DNA of 64,000 nucleotides from Candolleomyces eurysporus (Eukaryota > Basidiomycota > Agaricomycetes > Agaricales > Psathyrellaceae). The notes beneath the pieces are model-generated. The model searched no databases, was not told the DNA's origin, and worked only from the letters and a program-made list of their open reading frames with translations. Location of the stretch: positions 1 to 64,000 of the forward strand of contig JANBPK010000950.1 in the NCBI GenBank assembly GCA_027579435.1. Direction: 5' to 3'. Made by a program: the position numbers and the translations under genes. This document shows, piece by piece, positions 1 to 12,022 of the stretch (the first letter of the stretch is position 1; each line of letters opens with the position of its first letter).

Positions 1-470
1 AAAGCTCCTCCTCCCCTTCGATCCCCCTTGTGAAGTGCTGCCACCGGATGGAGGAGGTGGAGGTGGAGGAGGTGTTGGCGGACGGGATGGCGGAGGCGAT
101 GCGTCTCTCGCCCCAGGTTGGCCCTTCCGCTCTCTTGAGAAGTATTCAAGCGAGTCCTAAATGTCAAATGACACAGAATTAGATAAAAAATGATTATAAG
201 ATATTTGAATTGACTGTCTTGGAGGTCAAATGAAAGATTGTGTGCTCACCTCGTTAAATAGCTCACGAAGAGCGATTGCACCGTCATCGTAGGCTTCAGA
301 ACCGAGCGAACGAAGAGTCAGACCCTGAACGGAGTGGTTAGCAACATCGAGAGGCTTTTGAGACTTTGAAAGCATACCTCTCTGTGCAGAGGACGAGCGG
401 TAACAAGTTCTGTGTGCAGCACACTGAGAAAGACAGCGGTAGCGAATGGGAGAAGTCGGATGGTAACCAT
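1..470 (-). CDS. Secreted proline-rich protein, partial at its C-terminal end
   Basis: Unrecognised secreted protein that runs off the left edge of the window. The start at 470 opens a signal peptide (MVTIRLLPFATAVFLSVLHT). Three exons can be placed by splice consensus and phase: 378-470, 250-324 and 1-156, with introns at 325-377 and 157-249; both junctions keep the frame. After the signal peptide there is a short charged region (GLTLRSLGSEAYDDGAIALR), then a serine/arginine stretch that passes into a proline run and a glycine/serine tail. No catalytic motif or domain family is recognised. Known of such proteins: short, signal-peptide-bearing, low-complexity proteins are common among fungal secreted candidates. 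A function cannot be assigned because the C-terminus is missing. Confidence 0.6.
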
Positions 471-2884
471 CTTAAAGAGGAGTAAAATCAAAGGGATGAA
501 GGTATGGCTGAATTGTGAGGATGTAGATGTGGTAGAGACCTATGAACAGCTGGGACCAGCCCTTAGTTCAATGGGAGGGAGAGAATTCTAGTGGTGACCG
601 AGCACTACTGTTTCGACTTCCACATTCCCTAGTTTTTATACCTTGCCTCTATACTGACGGGAGCTACTAGCCCGCTCAGGTAATTACGAAGTAAGACGAC
701 TCGGCGCGTGCAGGGGAATTGAATTTGGTAAGAGCTGTCACGGGCGCCCAAGCGCCCAAAGCGTTCCCGGCCATTCGCCGGTGCTCTTGGTAATTGTTTC
801 ATGGACTGCTCGGACTCGTTCCAGTGGTTGACGCTTTTGTGTAATCCCATTTTGAGGGGGAGTTTGAGCCATTTGAAGGAATCTGAAGAGAAATGTACAG
901 GAGACATCTCATACGACTATCAATCCTTAGTGATGGTTTCCCTGATGGCTCCTGAAGAGAACATCGGTTTGACATGAAGTCTATTTCAATGGAAGATGCA
1001 CAAACATGATATACGTACTAATTGAATAAGGAGATAGAATAGATGTGAAACAAGAAGAAGATATGTTGAATGTTGGATAAAATATCTCTCGTTGTTGATC
1101 TCGATATTTTTTGGTAAAGGTGTAGCAAAGAAATTCTGGAAATTTGTAAAACCCGTGGAATTCGCATCACTAGGGGTCTGAGAGCATGTCACTGGCACCT
1201 TGCACTGATGTCGAGGAGCCTGAGATGGTGGCGTTGGGGACTTGAAATAATTTGGGAAGGACAAAGTAATCACATTGGCGCCTGCAGGCAATGAGTTATG
1301 GCGAGCGCGACTACGGGCGCTGTTGACGGGAAGTAGCCGGGATGCTTGGCGCCCCTTTCAAGGGCAGCTCGGACTTAGGCCAGTGGTTATGTGGTTAAGT
1401 CTCAAGCGAAATTCAAAAGCATCAGAAGTGAGCTCAAGCGATGTACATATGGCACAAATATGTACAGGAACATGTCACACACTATGTCAACTGTAACGTT
1501 GATGTTTGCAATGTCGGAACATTGCCTAATAGGTGGCTGTTTCAGCCAAGATTTGATTCGCTTCCCTCTTGCTGATTCGGATCTATTGGCATTCGAAATT
1601 CAAACGGGTTTTTTGAAGTAACCAAGGGCAACTCGGAGAAATGTTGAGGCCTCATTCGCGTTTGAGTAGAGCTGTGAGATTGTGGCGTGATTGTCGAAGC
1701 CCAAATTTAATGATGCATGGATGTGTATGTATAACTCGTAGTTCATGATTAAACGGCATGTCGTGAATCAGAATCCGAAAAACGAAATCGAAAGATACAT
1801 GAAGTGGAAAAAGCGAGAGATCATGAATCCCAAGCGACTCGGCACTTGGGACTGAACCTCACCAAAGTCCCATCTTCCACCCTCATACCCTTGTTATACC
1901 CCACAGGCGGAATCGCGTGTATCTCGCTACCATGTCTGAGAACATGCGTTACGACACTTTTCAAGGGAGTTTGGGGAGATGGTTGGAAGGATCAACCCTC
2001 AGAAGTTTCCCGCATTTGTGAGTTTCATTCGTCGTGGGACCAGTGGTCAGCGCGAGAGGGCAATGCCACCCTCCCTCTTTGTAAAATGGGTCGAGGTGAT
2101 TTCGTACAAAATGCGCATAGAAGTCGTTTAGGAGTAAGACTCAATTACATCCATACTTAGGGTGAGTGCTGCTGGGCAAAGGACAGATGAAGGCGCAAGA
2201 GCGGACGTTCAGCGTAGTCTGAGTGTCCTGCTCGCGAGATGCGTTGAAGAAATAGGGATCACCCTCGTGTCCGTCCAGAGATACCTCTCCACCAGACCGC
2301 CGGGCACTCCGAGACTCGAGATCCATTGCTTCTGTAGGAAAAATATCTGTAGTGTCGACAGTCGGTCCAACTGGATAGCGGTCAACCTGAAAGTCACCGT
2401 CCCACGAATGGGGCGTCTCGACCTGTCAGGGCTCGACCAGGGCCCCAGGAGTCGGCGTTGAGTCCTTCCCTGGGAGTCATTAGTTCGTTATCGACAGTGG
2501 TGAACGGGTGTTGAGCACGCAGGAGTGAGTAGGGCCCAGCCGACGGCCAAGAACTCGTCGCCGGGGTCACTATACGCAAACGACATGTTGCGAATAAGGG
2601 GCATGACAGATAGTTCTGATGAGCGTTGATCTGATGGTCAGCTACCTGTTGGTCAGTTTTGGGTGTATTCTTCGAGCATGGATGGTGGGGGGGACAAAAT
2701 CAATCGTACAAGGACCATATTTATACGAACGGTTCCGTGTGCTTGGGGGCTTGAGCGGTTTGAGTAAGGATGTGGCAAGTCCTACGCACAATGGAGAATA
2801 GTTTGTCTTACAATGCACAAGCACAATGAAATACGCGGGAGCAGAACAGATGGCAGCCAAGAGGCGCTACAAAGCATCCAATTT
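471..2884. other. No supported gene
   Basis: About 2.4 kb with only short open frames on both strands. None shows a signal peptide, a recognisable motif or a convincing chain of exons. The upstream part must hold the promoter of the secreted proline-rich gene. Confidence 0.5.
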
Positions 2885-3762
2885 TTAGCTGGTGCCCAGC
2901 AACAGGAAAGGATAGCGTAGACTGTAGTAGAGCTGCAAGATCCGTGGATAATCCATATCTTCTTCAATCTGCGTGCTGAGGCTTTCTGCGAGGAAAGGAA
3001 CGACAAAAGCGACGCAGGGCGAGATAAAGAGAACAATGGCTTGCGGTCCAAGCCAACCGCCGTGGATACGGTGACTACCAAAGTCAACACGTGAGGCAGG
3101 AAGCATCATAATGCTTCCCAATATGCAGCGGGTTTATCATTGCTCAGATAACCTTCACCTTGAACTCTGCCTTGTCCCCGAGAAGCGGAAGAAATCCAGC
3201 CACAATATCGTCGAACGTCGCCTGCATCCCTCTCCAAATGGTCATCGATACCGTGAAGGTCTCGTTTCTTATTTTCTTGATTTGGTTAGTACTTTTTTGC
3301 TTACTTCCTGGTGCCATTGGAAACATTGACGGCTTAGGCTGCTTTCCATTGAGAAATTGCGTTGGCGATGATCGGTCCGCGAGCGCTCAAAACTGGGAAG
3401 TTATGCATGGTTCAATAATTGAAGTACTATTTCCGACTCTTCTTTATCTGCGTCAGAGAGGTAAGATTTATAAGGGCTTTCGCTCGACGAGATTGAGTGC
3501 TAAAGAGGGGTCGCTCGTTTGGTTGTTCTCATTCCCTTGGCATCAAATTTAGGCGTTATTGACTTTCCCTGCAGTCCTCGCAGCCTTGGGTAGCATCGAA
3601 ACGATTCTGAAAATTCTTGATGTCGAATTATCGGTTGGGGGATCGTATAACCATAAAAGTTGGATTGGCGCACGATGGATCCCGCTCGATGAGCTCGACG
3701 TTCCTGATGGCAGAGGGATTGAGGTCGTTGTGACTCATTTCAAGGAAGGCGCATGCAGCCAT
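2885..3762 (-). CDS. Possible small membrane protein, unrecognised
   Basis: Weak gene call. The minus strand shows a chain of coding-like exons: a start at 3762 (MAACAFLEMSHNDLNPSAIR), a middle exon around 3160-3290 (WRGMQATFDDIVAGFLPLL) followed by a donor, and a final exon ending in a stop at 2885. The final exon carries two hydrophobic stretches (PQAIVLFISPCVAFVVPFL and YYSLRYPFLLLG), which suggest membrane insertion. The exons between 3300 and 3700 could not be joined with certainty, so the exact structure is inference. No domain family was recognised. It could also be a decayed gene, or two short genes read as one. Confidence 0.3.
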
Positions 3763-4979
3763 GGCGAGAGAGATACGGATAGTAGGGGTATAGAGGCGTA
3801 GTAGATGAAGATCGTGTGTTGACGTTCGAAGACCGGCTTCGAGCTTGTTACAGTGCAGAAGGTGGGAAAGGGAGAGACCAGCTGAATAGCTGGGTAGACA
3901 TCGATTACACCCAATTTATACGCTTGAGTCAAATGTAAGACTGACCCTCTCAGAATCCAACATAGTGAGCTCGAGAGGTCCAACTTGGTTACCCACCGCA
4001 CCGGAGGTGTCCCTGCCAGAATTACCTAGTATCCTGTCATGAGATCGAATTGGATGGTAGACTGTAGTGTAAGACAGATAGATACGGTGGGTGCGAATCA
4101 CCGATCTAAACGAGAAAAGGTCGCGAGTGATCGACCTAAGGGGTAACTAGACTGATCTTCGAGTGGTAAGAAATAAAATAAATTCGGAATAAGAAATAAT
4201 GGGGAACGAAAGGAAGGGGAGTGAGCTATGGGGAGAGCTAGCTATCAATACAGGAGGTAAGTAGGCTACCTTTATACCCTAAAGATATCACGAGGATCGG
4301 GATAGCTACTCCCGTTCCGGAGAATGGAAACGGAACGGATGACCGGTGAGTGCACGCGCACACGGTGTGCACTCTCCACAGTAGAATCAACGTCTCTTGC
4401 AAAGACTCAAAGCAATGCTTGCTTCGGATGATTGCGTCTTGAGCCGTGTCGGTCCCTCGGTTTGACCTGATTCTATCATTTAATGACGATCCTTGCCGAT
4501 CCTCGCCGACCCCAAATCCAAGGGTAAGCTGGTGAGTAATTAGTCCCTCGGAGATTTCTCGTTCAGAAGGGTATATGTAGTAGTGTTCGGTGATTGTAAT
4601 TCCGTAACTCTGCCACTGAGATCATCATATCAGACGTCTCGCCACCCGCAATCTAAATTGAGACGCTCCGACCCGGTGAAAGTTGACAAACAAGGAACGG
4701 TCTTTTCTTTTTTGAGAATTTACAAGAATACATCGAGAAGACCAACAATGCGACCAGCCCCCTGCCCCGCCATAAACCCTCCCTGAACTGAAGACGGCTT
4801 CCAAACCGAACATCTTCAAATCCACCGTAAACATTACCGGGCGCGCTCTGACCAACTCTTCTCCTTACTCGTCAATCTGCTGCTCATTCACGTCTACAAC
4901 CCGCACGCCACGACCTACCACCAACATCACCATCATCTCACACCCCTACTATCCTGCGCTCGTCGTCGGCGAAGATGAC
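3763..4979. other. No supported gene
   Basis: Intergenic stretch with short, uninterpretable open frames only. Two nearly identical short words (gatccttgccgatcc, gatcctcgccgacc) sit near 4488-4511 but do not form a longer array. Confidence 0.45.
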
Positions 4980-5719
4980 TTAGACCCAAACCTGGTTGGG
5001 GTTGTTATTTGTGCAGGCCCAGATCTGCATAATATTGCCGCTCCAGCTGCCACCGTTTGTAAGGTCAAGACAGAATCCTGCAAGAGGACGTAGTAATTAG
5101 TGAGGGGGGGGTAGAAGGGGAATGTAGAAGGTTACGCACCTCGATTCTGCAAAGCTATCCTATTATCGTCCGTATACCACCACTGTTGCGCGGGAAGGTT
5201 GTTGTAGCAGGTCCAAATCTTGAGCTGCGTGCCAGAGTTCGGCCCTACGATAACGGTTTGTCAGTTCGTGTTTTCAACGAGCAGAGGTAGCGGAGCCAAA
5301 ATGGGAAATCGAATGAAGAAGGCACTCACACTCGCCGGCGTCGAGACAAAAGTTTGTACCAGCCACCTGAACCTTCGTACTTCCACGATTAACGATCCAA
5401 TTCTGGGCAGGGGTACCGTTACAGTCGAAGCTGAGGTGAACAACTCGTCAGTAAACCCGATCAAAGTTAAGGAACTTAATGGGACGTACATATCAACGGG
5501 CGTCCCATTCGCAAATACGGCTCCTCTCACGTCCAAACACTTGCCCCAGTTCCAGTTAGGATGAAGCTGGATGGCTCTGCCCCACTGAGGAGGAGGAGGG
5601 GGAGGAGGGTTCCAACCGTTATTATTTCCCCATTGGGGATCAGCAGAAACGGTAGAAGGACCGAAGAGAACGAGCGAGGACGCGAAAAGGGAGAAGTAAG
5701 TCGAGATCTTGTTCAACAT
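4980..5719 (-). CDS. Secreted ricin-B-type (beta-trefoil) lectin-fold protein
   Basis: Predicted secreted carbohydrate-binding protein of 177 residues. Four exons join in phase: 5490-5719, 5330-5430, 5140-5244, 4980-5077. Residues 1 to about 26 form a signal peptide, followed by a short Trp/Asn/Gly-rich segment and a run of seven prolines, then one beta-trefoil domain. The three QxW motifs of the ricin-B lectin fold are visible as AQNW, AQQW and NQVW, each preceded by a CLD-type segment (KCLDVRG, FCLDAGE, FCLDLTNGG). This is only the sugar-binding fold; no catalytic toxin chain is present. Single-domain secreted versions are frequent in basidiomycetes and are thought to bind galactose-type or fungal-wall glycans; the ligand here is unknown. 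A TATAAC-like element lies about 50 bp upstream of the start. Confidence 0.85.
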
Positions 5720-6607
5720 CGTTACGGGGACTAGAGCGAGGAATACGATAGCGGGGTTGCGTGCGGGTGGGTTATAGAGAGGTCTCCGAAGCTAGCCAGT
5801 AGCGCGGTGCGGGGAGGCAAGAACGAGAAACACCAGATAGTCCAAGGGTCGAAGAGAAAGTCAATAGGTCCAGATAGCTGTCAAAGCTATCGTCGATGCA
5901 CAGCAGCGAGAGGTGGATAGAAAGCAAGACGTTGAAGAGACTAGCTCGTCAGCGGAAAGCGTCAAGGGAAGGCGTTGTGGGCTGGAAGTTGGATTCTGAG
6001 GACCAGTCGCTCAGCGAGCAGGTGTTTCTTATACTCGGACATAGGAGAAGTGAACGGAGGCGGCTGGACAGGAGATTTTCAAACCNTTTTTTTGGCTCAG
6101 ATGCGTAAGACTGGTGCAAGACTTGGCCTGGGGGCGATCGCAATGACGCACACAAGAATATTTCCGATTAACTTACGTAGTGTCCCAGGTAAAATACCTA
6201 CGCCAAAGGTATTCTCAAGATATACAGGTGTACCAGAATCTGTACTATGTAGAAGGACCTTCAAGTATCCCTTTTATATGTACTTTTGACGTATCATTTG
6301 GAGAGGCAATGTTTGCAGTTCCCACTGTTAGCCACAGCGATCGAGTGTAGTGCAACAAGCTGTAGACATTGATTGATGGGTCGAACCTGGTAGGACTATA
6401 CAGTACACGCAGGGACGTCGTATAATAATACAGAGTTCGTTGGTACATAGATGATCGTGAGCGTGAACATTGACAAAAACAAGAAAAACGAGAAACTAGT
6501 TGGAGAGGGGATGGCTACTAGCGCTTCCACCTCATCCATTGAGATCTAAAGGTCTAAAAACTCGTCCGTAGCGTCGTCCTCCCCTAGAACCTTTTCGGCA
6601 GGCGAAT
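5720..6607. other. No supported gene
   Basis: Intergenic region between the lectin gene's promoter and the 3' end of the TmpA-like gene. It contains one N within a T run (6086) and short open frames without recognisable content. Confidence 0.45.
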
Positions 6608-8178
6608 CTAAGAGTCGAAGATAGCGCCATAAGCCGGAATACCCCTCGTCTCCATACCGTAGACGACCTTTTTGGTGAGCTTGGGGTTAGAGATGATGAA
6701 CACCGCCTCAGCCTTACTCTCCAAAACGAGCTGATAGGTCAACGCCACCATATCTGGCCTACCCTTCTCCCTAGTGTTCCAAACGATAGCATCGGGATCC
6801 GCCTTCAAGACCGCCTTGATGATTTTGTTGCCGTAGGTCTGCTCGGGGTTGGGAGTAGACCAAAAGACGCGTCGAGGGGTGACATCGGCGTAAAGAAGGG
6901 AAAGGCAGGGTCCAATGCCGGAGCCGGTGGCGACGATGACGACCTGTTTGAAGAGGCGGGAGGTGTAGAGGAGACCGTGGAGAGGATAGCCGCGAGTCCA
7001 CAACTTCTTGGGTGGGTTCATGATCGTCTCCCTCGTCCAGTCACCCGCGTTCGAAACAACAACGCTGAAGCCGTTAATTTTGCCGTTCTCGTCCTCGTCG
7101 GGGATGGTCGCGAAAGCGTGCCATTCAAGAAGGGGGCGAGTAGAAATCTTCAATCCGTAGAAGGGTTGCATGGGCATATACTTGAAATGCAATCGGATGG
7201 CGTGGTCGGAGAGAATTTCGGGATAGACGTCACGGGGACGGAGACGGGACCAGGAGAGGAGGGTGCAGCTGGTGGAAACGCAGAAGCACCAGAAGTTGGG
7301 GCTACGGACGATGTATAGGCCCCACGAGACACCCTCGATCTTGGCTTCAACCCTGGCGTCGAGAACGTTGTGCGTCCAAAAGATGATCAGGGCAGTCCAA
7401 CCTGCGAAACGATGGCCGGCTTCGAAGTAGTCGTGGAAAATGACTCGGAATCGAGGGTGGGCCGCGGCGAGGATGGTGCAGAGGAGGGTCACGAGAATGT
7501 ATGACATGATAAGGTTGGCGAGGGAATCACCGTCCCTGACCCTGATGAAGTTTTTGGTAATGAGGGCCGTGTAGAGGATGAACCAAACGACAGCAGCCGT
7601 TCCGCAGCCGCTGTGAACACCACCGTAGTGGAAGACCTTGGCCATTCGACGACGGAACCATAGAGGGAAGGAGTGAGGAACGGCGACGGCGATCTCGTAA
7701 ACAAGGTTGACAACGTTTTCCTGACGGAAGAGGATGGACACCATGATGTTGGCAGAGCAGGCCGAGGCAACGTCCGCCGCCTTAGGTACACCCTTGGTCT
7801 TCACGCAAAACGCCACCAAGGCAGCAAGGTTGGCAGCGAAGATGACCGAGAAGAGTTTTCTGTATGCCGAGAAGAAGTTGACTAGGATCAACTGGTGAGA
7901 TAGGTCAAGGTTAAGTGGAAGAAGAAGAGCGTACAGTTCAGGTAACGAGTGGTCTTGTTCCCTGTTTTCTCTGGCAAGAGGTCAGGATTAGCCTCAAGGG
8001 TGATCGGCTTCGGCTTCACAATACTCTCTTCGCTGGAAGAGAAGGACNGCGAGCTTGGTTCTGGGAGGAGAGTACGACATCAGCTAATGCACGTCAAAGA
8101 AACAGAGCTAGAAAACTCACCGGGAGAGGCTTCATCTCTGATATTTCTCTCGAGGTCCAATCGAACGGGAGAAGACAT
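6608..8178 (-). CDS. TmpA-like integral membrane flavoprotein (ferric-reductase-like)
   Basis: Predicted 485-residue membrane oxidoreductase. Three exons join in phase: 8121-8178 (start MSSPVRLDLERNIRDEASPG), 7935-8060 and 6608-7881. The middle junction uses an acceptor inside the large open frame, so the frame's own upstream TTG is not the start. The N-terminal 60 residues are polar. Five or six hydrophobic segments follow (for example SVIFAANLAALVAFCV and LVTLLCTILAAAHPRF), then a cytosolic half ending in a nucleotide-binding glycine motif, VVIVATGSGIGPCLSLL. Order and motifs match the Aspergillus TmpA family. In that family the same module also occurs at the C-terminus of NRPS-like proteins (TmpB), but no adenylation domain is present here. 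Known of the family: FAD/NAD-dependent transmembrane flavoproteins, with a role in asexual development in A. nidulans. The substrate is unknown. Confidence 0.82.
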
Positions 8179-8237
8179 GATGAGNGATGTTCCTAAGGTG
8201 TGCTGAGGATGAAGCCATCTGGTCGAACTTNCCCCCC

Positions 8238-8244
8238 TTTTATA
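8238..8244 (-). promoter_or_regulatory. TATA box of the TmpA-like gene
   Basis: TATAAAA on the minus strand, about 60 bp upstream of the start at 8178. The spacing is typical for fungal TATA promoters. The N at 8231 is nearby but outside the element. Confidence 0.5.
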
Positions 8245-8322
8245 AGCTCGAACGGTTACCTTAATCCAAGTACAGNGCGGTTGATGCAGTAGACACTTTC
8301 CGACAGGAACAGACAAGGCCGG

Positions 8323-8755
8323 TCAATAGCCGGATCTCCGCAAGCAGGTNTGCCATGAGTCCGAGCTTCTTTCCGGACTCGGGGACCTGAGCAAAAATGC
8401 AGATTTTATTCTACCCGAGCTCATNGCCCAGGACCAAACATTGCGCATTGTGCGCATCGCATCCAGATCAAAGCTTGCATATCGGAGAATCTGCGCGACT
8501 GCGGTGGTACAAGGTGCCCACTTCCCAGTCCCAGTNNNNGNNCAGAGCTCAACATCCAGCNGATNTTCTGAACGATTCNTACCGTTTGGAATTACGGGCA
8601 CTGGGGATATACTGGCTGTCAGCAGTATGGGACCGTCANATTTGACATAACTTGGCACGTATCCTGTTGTCAAAGAAGTCAGNCCAAGGAAAATGAACAG
8701 ATGAACACTCGGTGTCACCTTTGTTCACGTACAGCGAAGGCAGCGCCGCCATCGA
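8323..8755 (-). CDS. Possible hypothetical gene, heavily interrupted by Ns
   Basis: Low-confidence call. On the minus strand a possible first exon starts near 8755 (MDLDGGAAFAV) and ends in a GTGACA donor. A following exon reads YVPSYVK then DGPILLTASISPVPVIPNG, and a last segment reads VPESGKKLGLMA then LLAEIRLLTGLV. These have coding-like composition but lie in a part of the assembly with many Ns, so the frame cannot be followed through. The segment abuts the TmpA-like promoter. No domain is recognised; it could be a fragment or an assembly artefact. Confidence 0.22.
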
Positions 8756-9389
8756 GATCCATGGGAAAACACGAGAAAAACTACTGGCACCTCACCTTCA
8801 TCGATTCAAATTGTTTGATAAGGATTGTTTAGACTTTTCCAGACCGGAAGTTTGATTCATGGCGGTGAGGNTCATGGTTCAGATTAAAGATTGTCGCCGT
8901 TCTTGGCGGCGCGGCGGAGGGTAGCTGCCGAGCTTTTAGTTCTAACAAGCGCAAATAGACACAAGCACGATANCGTGTTTCAACTTTGTCACTTTGATCA
9001 CNNNAACCTNTNTTCACTGTNGTAGAGATNCGGCAAGGATGATTCAAGNACNCACGCCAATCTCCATGGATCTCGCCACAGTTGNATGATATCACCTCGC
9101 TTCCTGGCTGTCAGTGTTTGACTTGCTCACGAAAGAGCTTTCGACATACATATGACTGCCNCGTAACCGGTGAGTTCTCGAGCACCTTATCAGTACAGTG
9201 ACGTTAACCTATTCTCATGATTGATTGGAGTTTGACCGCACANTCTCTCATGGGCATTTCTAAATTTGCCCAGTCGTGACGCATCTATGCCGGTGGGAAN
9301 TGATTGNAAAGCAGGACCGCCTTNNGNTTACATCCACCACAGCCGGTCCATCGATATCATCGATCTTCTCCCTTTCGATATCTTGCGCN

Positions 9390-11612
9390 ATGAACACTTC
9401 AACNTCCAGCNCTGCTTACGGANCCTGGAAGTCGCCTATTACTGCTGAGGCTATCACAAAAAATGTAGCGTGCACCTCTNAGAAAATCAACCAGAGTNAA
9501 AGGAATCATTAACATGCATTGCCCAGGTCACCGTTACCGAAACCGTTTTAGTGGATCAGGCCACAGGCCGTGTGTATCACATAGAACGAAGGCCTTCCGA
9601 GCAAGGCAGAAGTGTGCTCGTGGAAACAGATACCGGGAAAGATGTCGTCGGTCAAGAGTGGAATGTGCGANCTGGAGTGCATGAGTACGGTGGCTCCGCG
9701 GCGCTTGTCCACGATGGAGTGGCCTATTTCTCAAACTANTCCGATGGTCGNATCTACGTCGTGTCTCAAGGCCAAGAACCTCAGGCTGTAACACCCGGTA
9801 TGACCGTTTTTCACAGATTTGCGCTTATACTTAGCTTCTTCTAGGCGANAAGCCCTATCGATATGCCAATTTCGAAGCNCACCCGCGTNACCCTCATCTT
9901 CTTGCATCGGTTTTGGAGGACCACAGCGTGGACACGCCTGCCANCNTCGTCTCATCTTTATGCATTGTGAATACCCAGACCAAATCCGTTCATCCTCTTA
10001 TCTCTGGGGCCGACTTCTATGCCCTACCCAAGTTCTCCCCAGATGGTAATCGTCTCGCGTGGCAACAATGGAGTCACCCTGATATGCCGTGGCAGGGAGG
10101 ACAGGTATTCATAGGCGATGTTGTCCTCGAAGGAGATTCTATCTCGGTCTCAAACTCTGTTCGAATTGCCGGCGAGACGGGAAAGATCAGCGCCGGTTAC
10201 CCGACCTGGGCAAACGACAACACCCTGATCTTCACCTCCGATCACTCTGGGTACTCGAACCCCTGGAAATTCGAAGGCGGAAAGGCNTCACCCATCCTCT
10301 CCCAACCTGTCAAAGAAGACTTNGCGCCACCCATGTGGAGTCTCNACATGTTCCCGTANNCAATTNTTGATTCTGCTGGGACGCAGGCACTCTGGACCGC
10401 TGTCAAAGATGGCAGAGATACGTTTTACATTGTGGATATTGGAGGGAAGAATTCACCACAGCAGATTGATACCCCATTCGTCGCGATCCGTGGTTTACNA
10501 TCTTTATCCCAGACGAACCANGAAGTCGTGTTCTGTGGNCAGAAGGTNGACGAGCCNGANAACATTGTTCAAGCTTCCACGAGCGATCTGCAGAATGGGT
10601 CTTTCAAGGTCCTAACGCAGCCTTCAGCGGCGGTAAAGTTCTCAAAGGAGCTTGTTTCANCCCCTCGTCCCATCGCGCTGACCGTTCCAGACGACGGATC
10701 ACCTCTTTACGTGGTCTTCTACGGTCCGCACAATCCCAGTTACTCCGGGTCGAACATCCCAGGAGAACGACCTCCCTGNGTTGTCAACGTTCATGGTGGA
10801 CCGACTGACCATGTCGGGCAGGGCCTAGACTGGAAGAAACAATACTTTACGACTCGTGGTTGGGCCTGGTACGTGTCTTACTGTCTCTTTAATTTCATAA
10901 TTCATCTACCTGACGTTCATTCTAGGCTCGACGTGAACTATGGCGGTTCCTCCGGNTATGGTCGGGCCTACGTCGAACGCCTNGACAACCATTGGGGCGA
11001 AGTCGATGTCGAAGACTCCATTCTCGCTGCCAAATTCTTGTCACAGGAGCCATACAACCTCATTGATCCCAAGAGGGTGGTCGTGCGGGGTGGTTCCGCA
11101 GGAGGGTTTACGACACTCGCGGCTATTTCCATCGCNTCTGATCTCAAATTCTTCGCCGCTGCCCAGTCGTCGTACGGGGTCTCCGACCTTGAAAAGCTCG
11201 AGGAGTTCACTCACAAGTTTGAGTCGCATTATTTGAACAAGCTCATTGGTGGCACCTTTGCTGAAGTGCCGGAGATCTTCAAGGCTCGGTCGCCAATCTA
11301 TCATGCTGACTCGATCGTCACTCCATTGCTGGTATGTCCTATTTCGTATCNCNACTCGCTTCAGTCCNNTCATAGATAGTGATCTAATCTGTTNNTTTTC
11401 CGCAGATTTTGCAGGGCGAAGTTGATAAAGTTGTGCCAAAGGAACAATCAGAGCTCATTTATCAGAGCATCAAAGAACGAGGAGGCGTTGTNGAGTATAA
11501 GCTCTATCCTGGNGAAGGTCATGGCTGGAGGCAAGAGGCGAACATGCGCGATGCGCTCGAGCGAGAACTTGGGTTCTTCTCCCGAATCCTCGGTATATCA
11601 GCGGTCATTTAA
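9390..11612 (+). CDS. S9-family (prolyl oligopeptidase-type) serine peptidase
   Basis: Predicted dipeptidyl/acyl-aminoacyl peptidase-like enzyme of about 660 residues. Five exons join in phase: 9390-9464, 9527-9797, 9845-10868, 10926-11331 and 11406-11612. The N-terminal two thirds form a beta-propeller with recurring FSPDG-type and YxxFSP-type turns (for example PKFSPDGNRLAW). The C-terminal third is the alpha/beta-hydrolase domain. Its catalytic triad is visible: Ser in RGGSAGGF (about residue 514), Asp in GEVDKVVP (about 599) and His in EGHGW (about 633). The oxyanion-side motif NVHGGPT is also present. There is no signal peptide, so it is probably cytosolic. Known family function: cleavage of short peptides or acylated amino acids from N-termini. 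Several Ns fall inside the large exons, but here they occupy true base positions, because the frame stays open. Confidence 0.9.
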
Positions 11613-11940
11613 TGGTTATCGCTAGTNCATCATCACCTGCTCACCGTNTATGTAACCGCTCAGCTCATTGCAATTCACATGCTCGCCCTTTACTGAACGA
11701 AAATGGGACCAAATTAATGAGATGAGGCACGGGCAGTCCATTTTCATCCATGCGCACCTACTTAAAGTGCGAAGAACCAGAGGAACCCTGCTGGTCTTTG
11801 TAAGATTTGTTCATCGTCACTCTGTCAGCGTCGACGGCGTGTGCACTCGTGGACGGAAAGCCAGCTTTGGCCAGCCGCGCCGTGGGGACGCGTCATAGGC
11901 TTCGTCACGGTGCCGACGACTTATCCTGAGGCTGCCGGTC

Positions 11941-11947
11941 ATATAAA
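11941..11947 (+). promoter_or_regulatory. TATA-like element of the AKR1 gene
   Basis: ATATAAA about 80 bp upstream of the AKR1 start at 12023, in the 410-bp gap after the S9 peptidase. Spacing is acceptable for a fungal TATA promoter; no other element is claimed. Confidence 0.4.
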
Positions 11948-12022
11948 GCTCAGTTACCAGGCTGCTCCATCGCCAACCTCTCTCTTACGCTGCACTACCT
12001 CACCAATCAATAATCACTCACA

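Noticed and set aside
4980..5719. Possible ricin-like toxin
   Set aside because: Only the beta-trefoil sugar-binding fold with QxW motifs is present; there is no N-glycosidase chain.
6608..8178. Part of an NRPS-like (TmpB) gene
   Set aside because: A proper N-terminal exon with its own start and TATA box is found, and no adenylation or carrier domain lies upstream.
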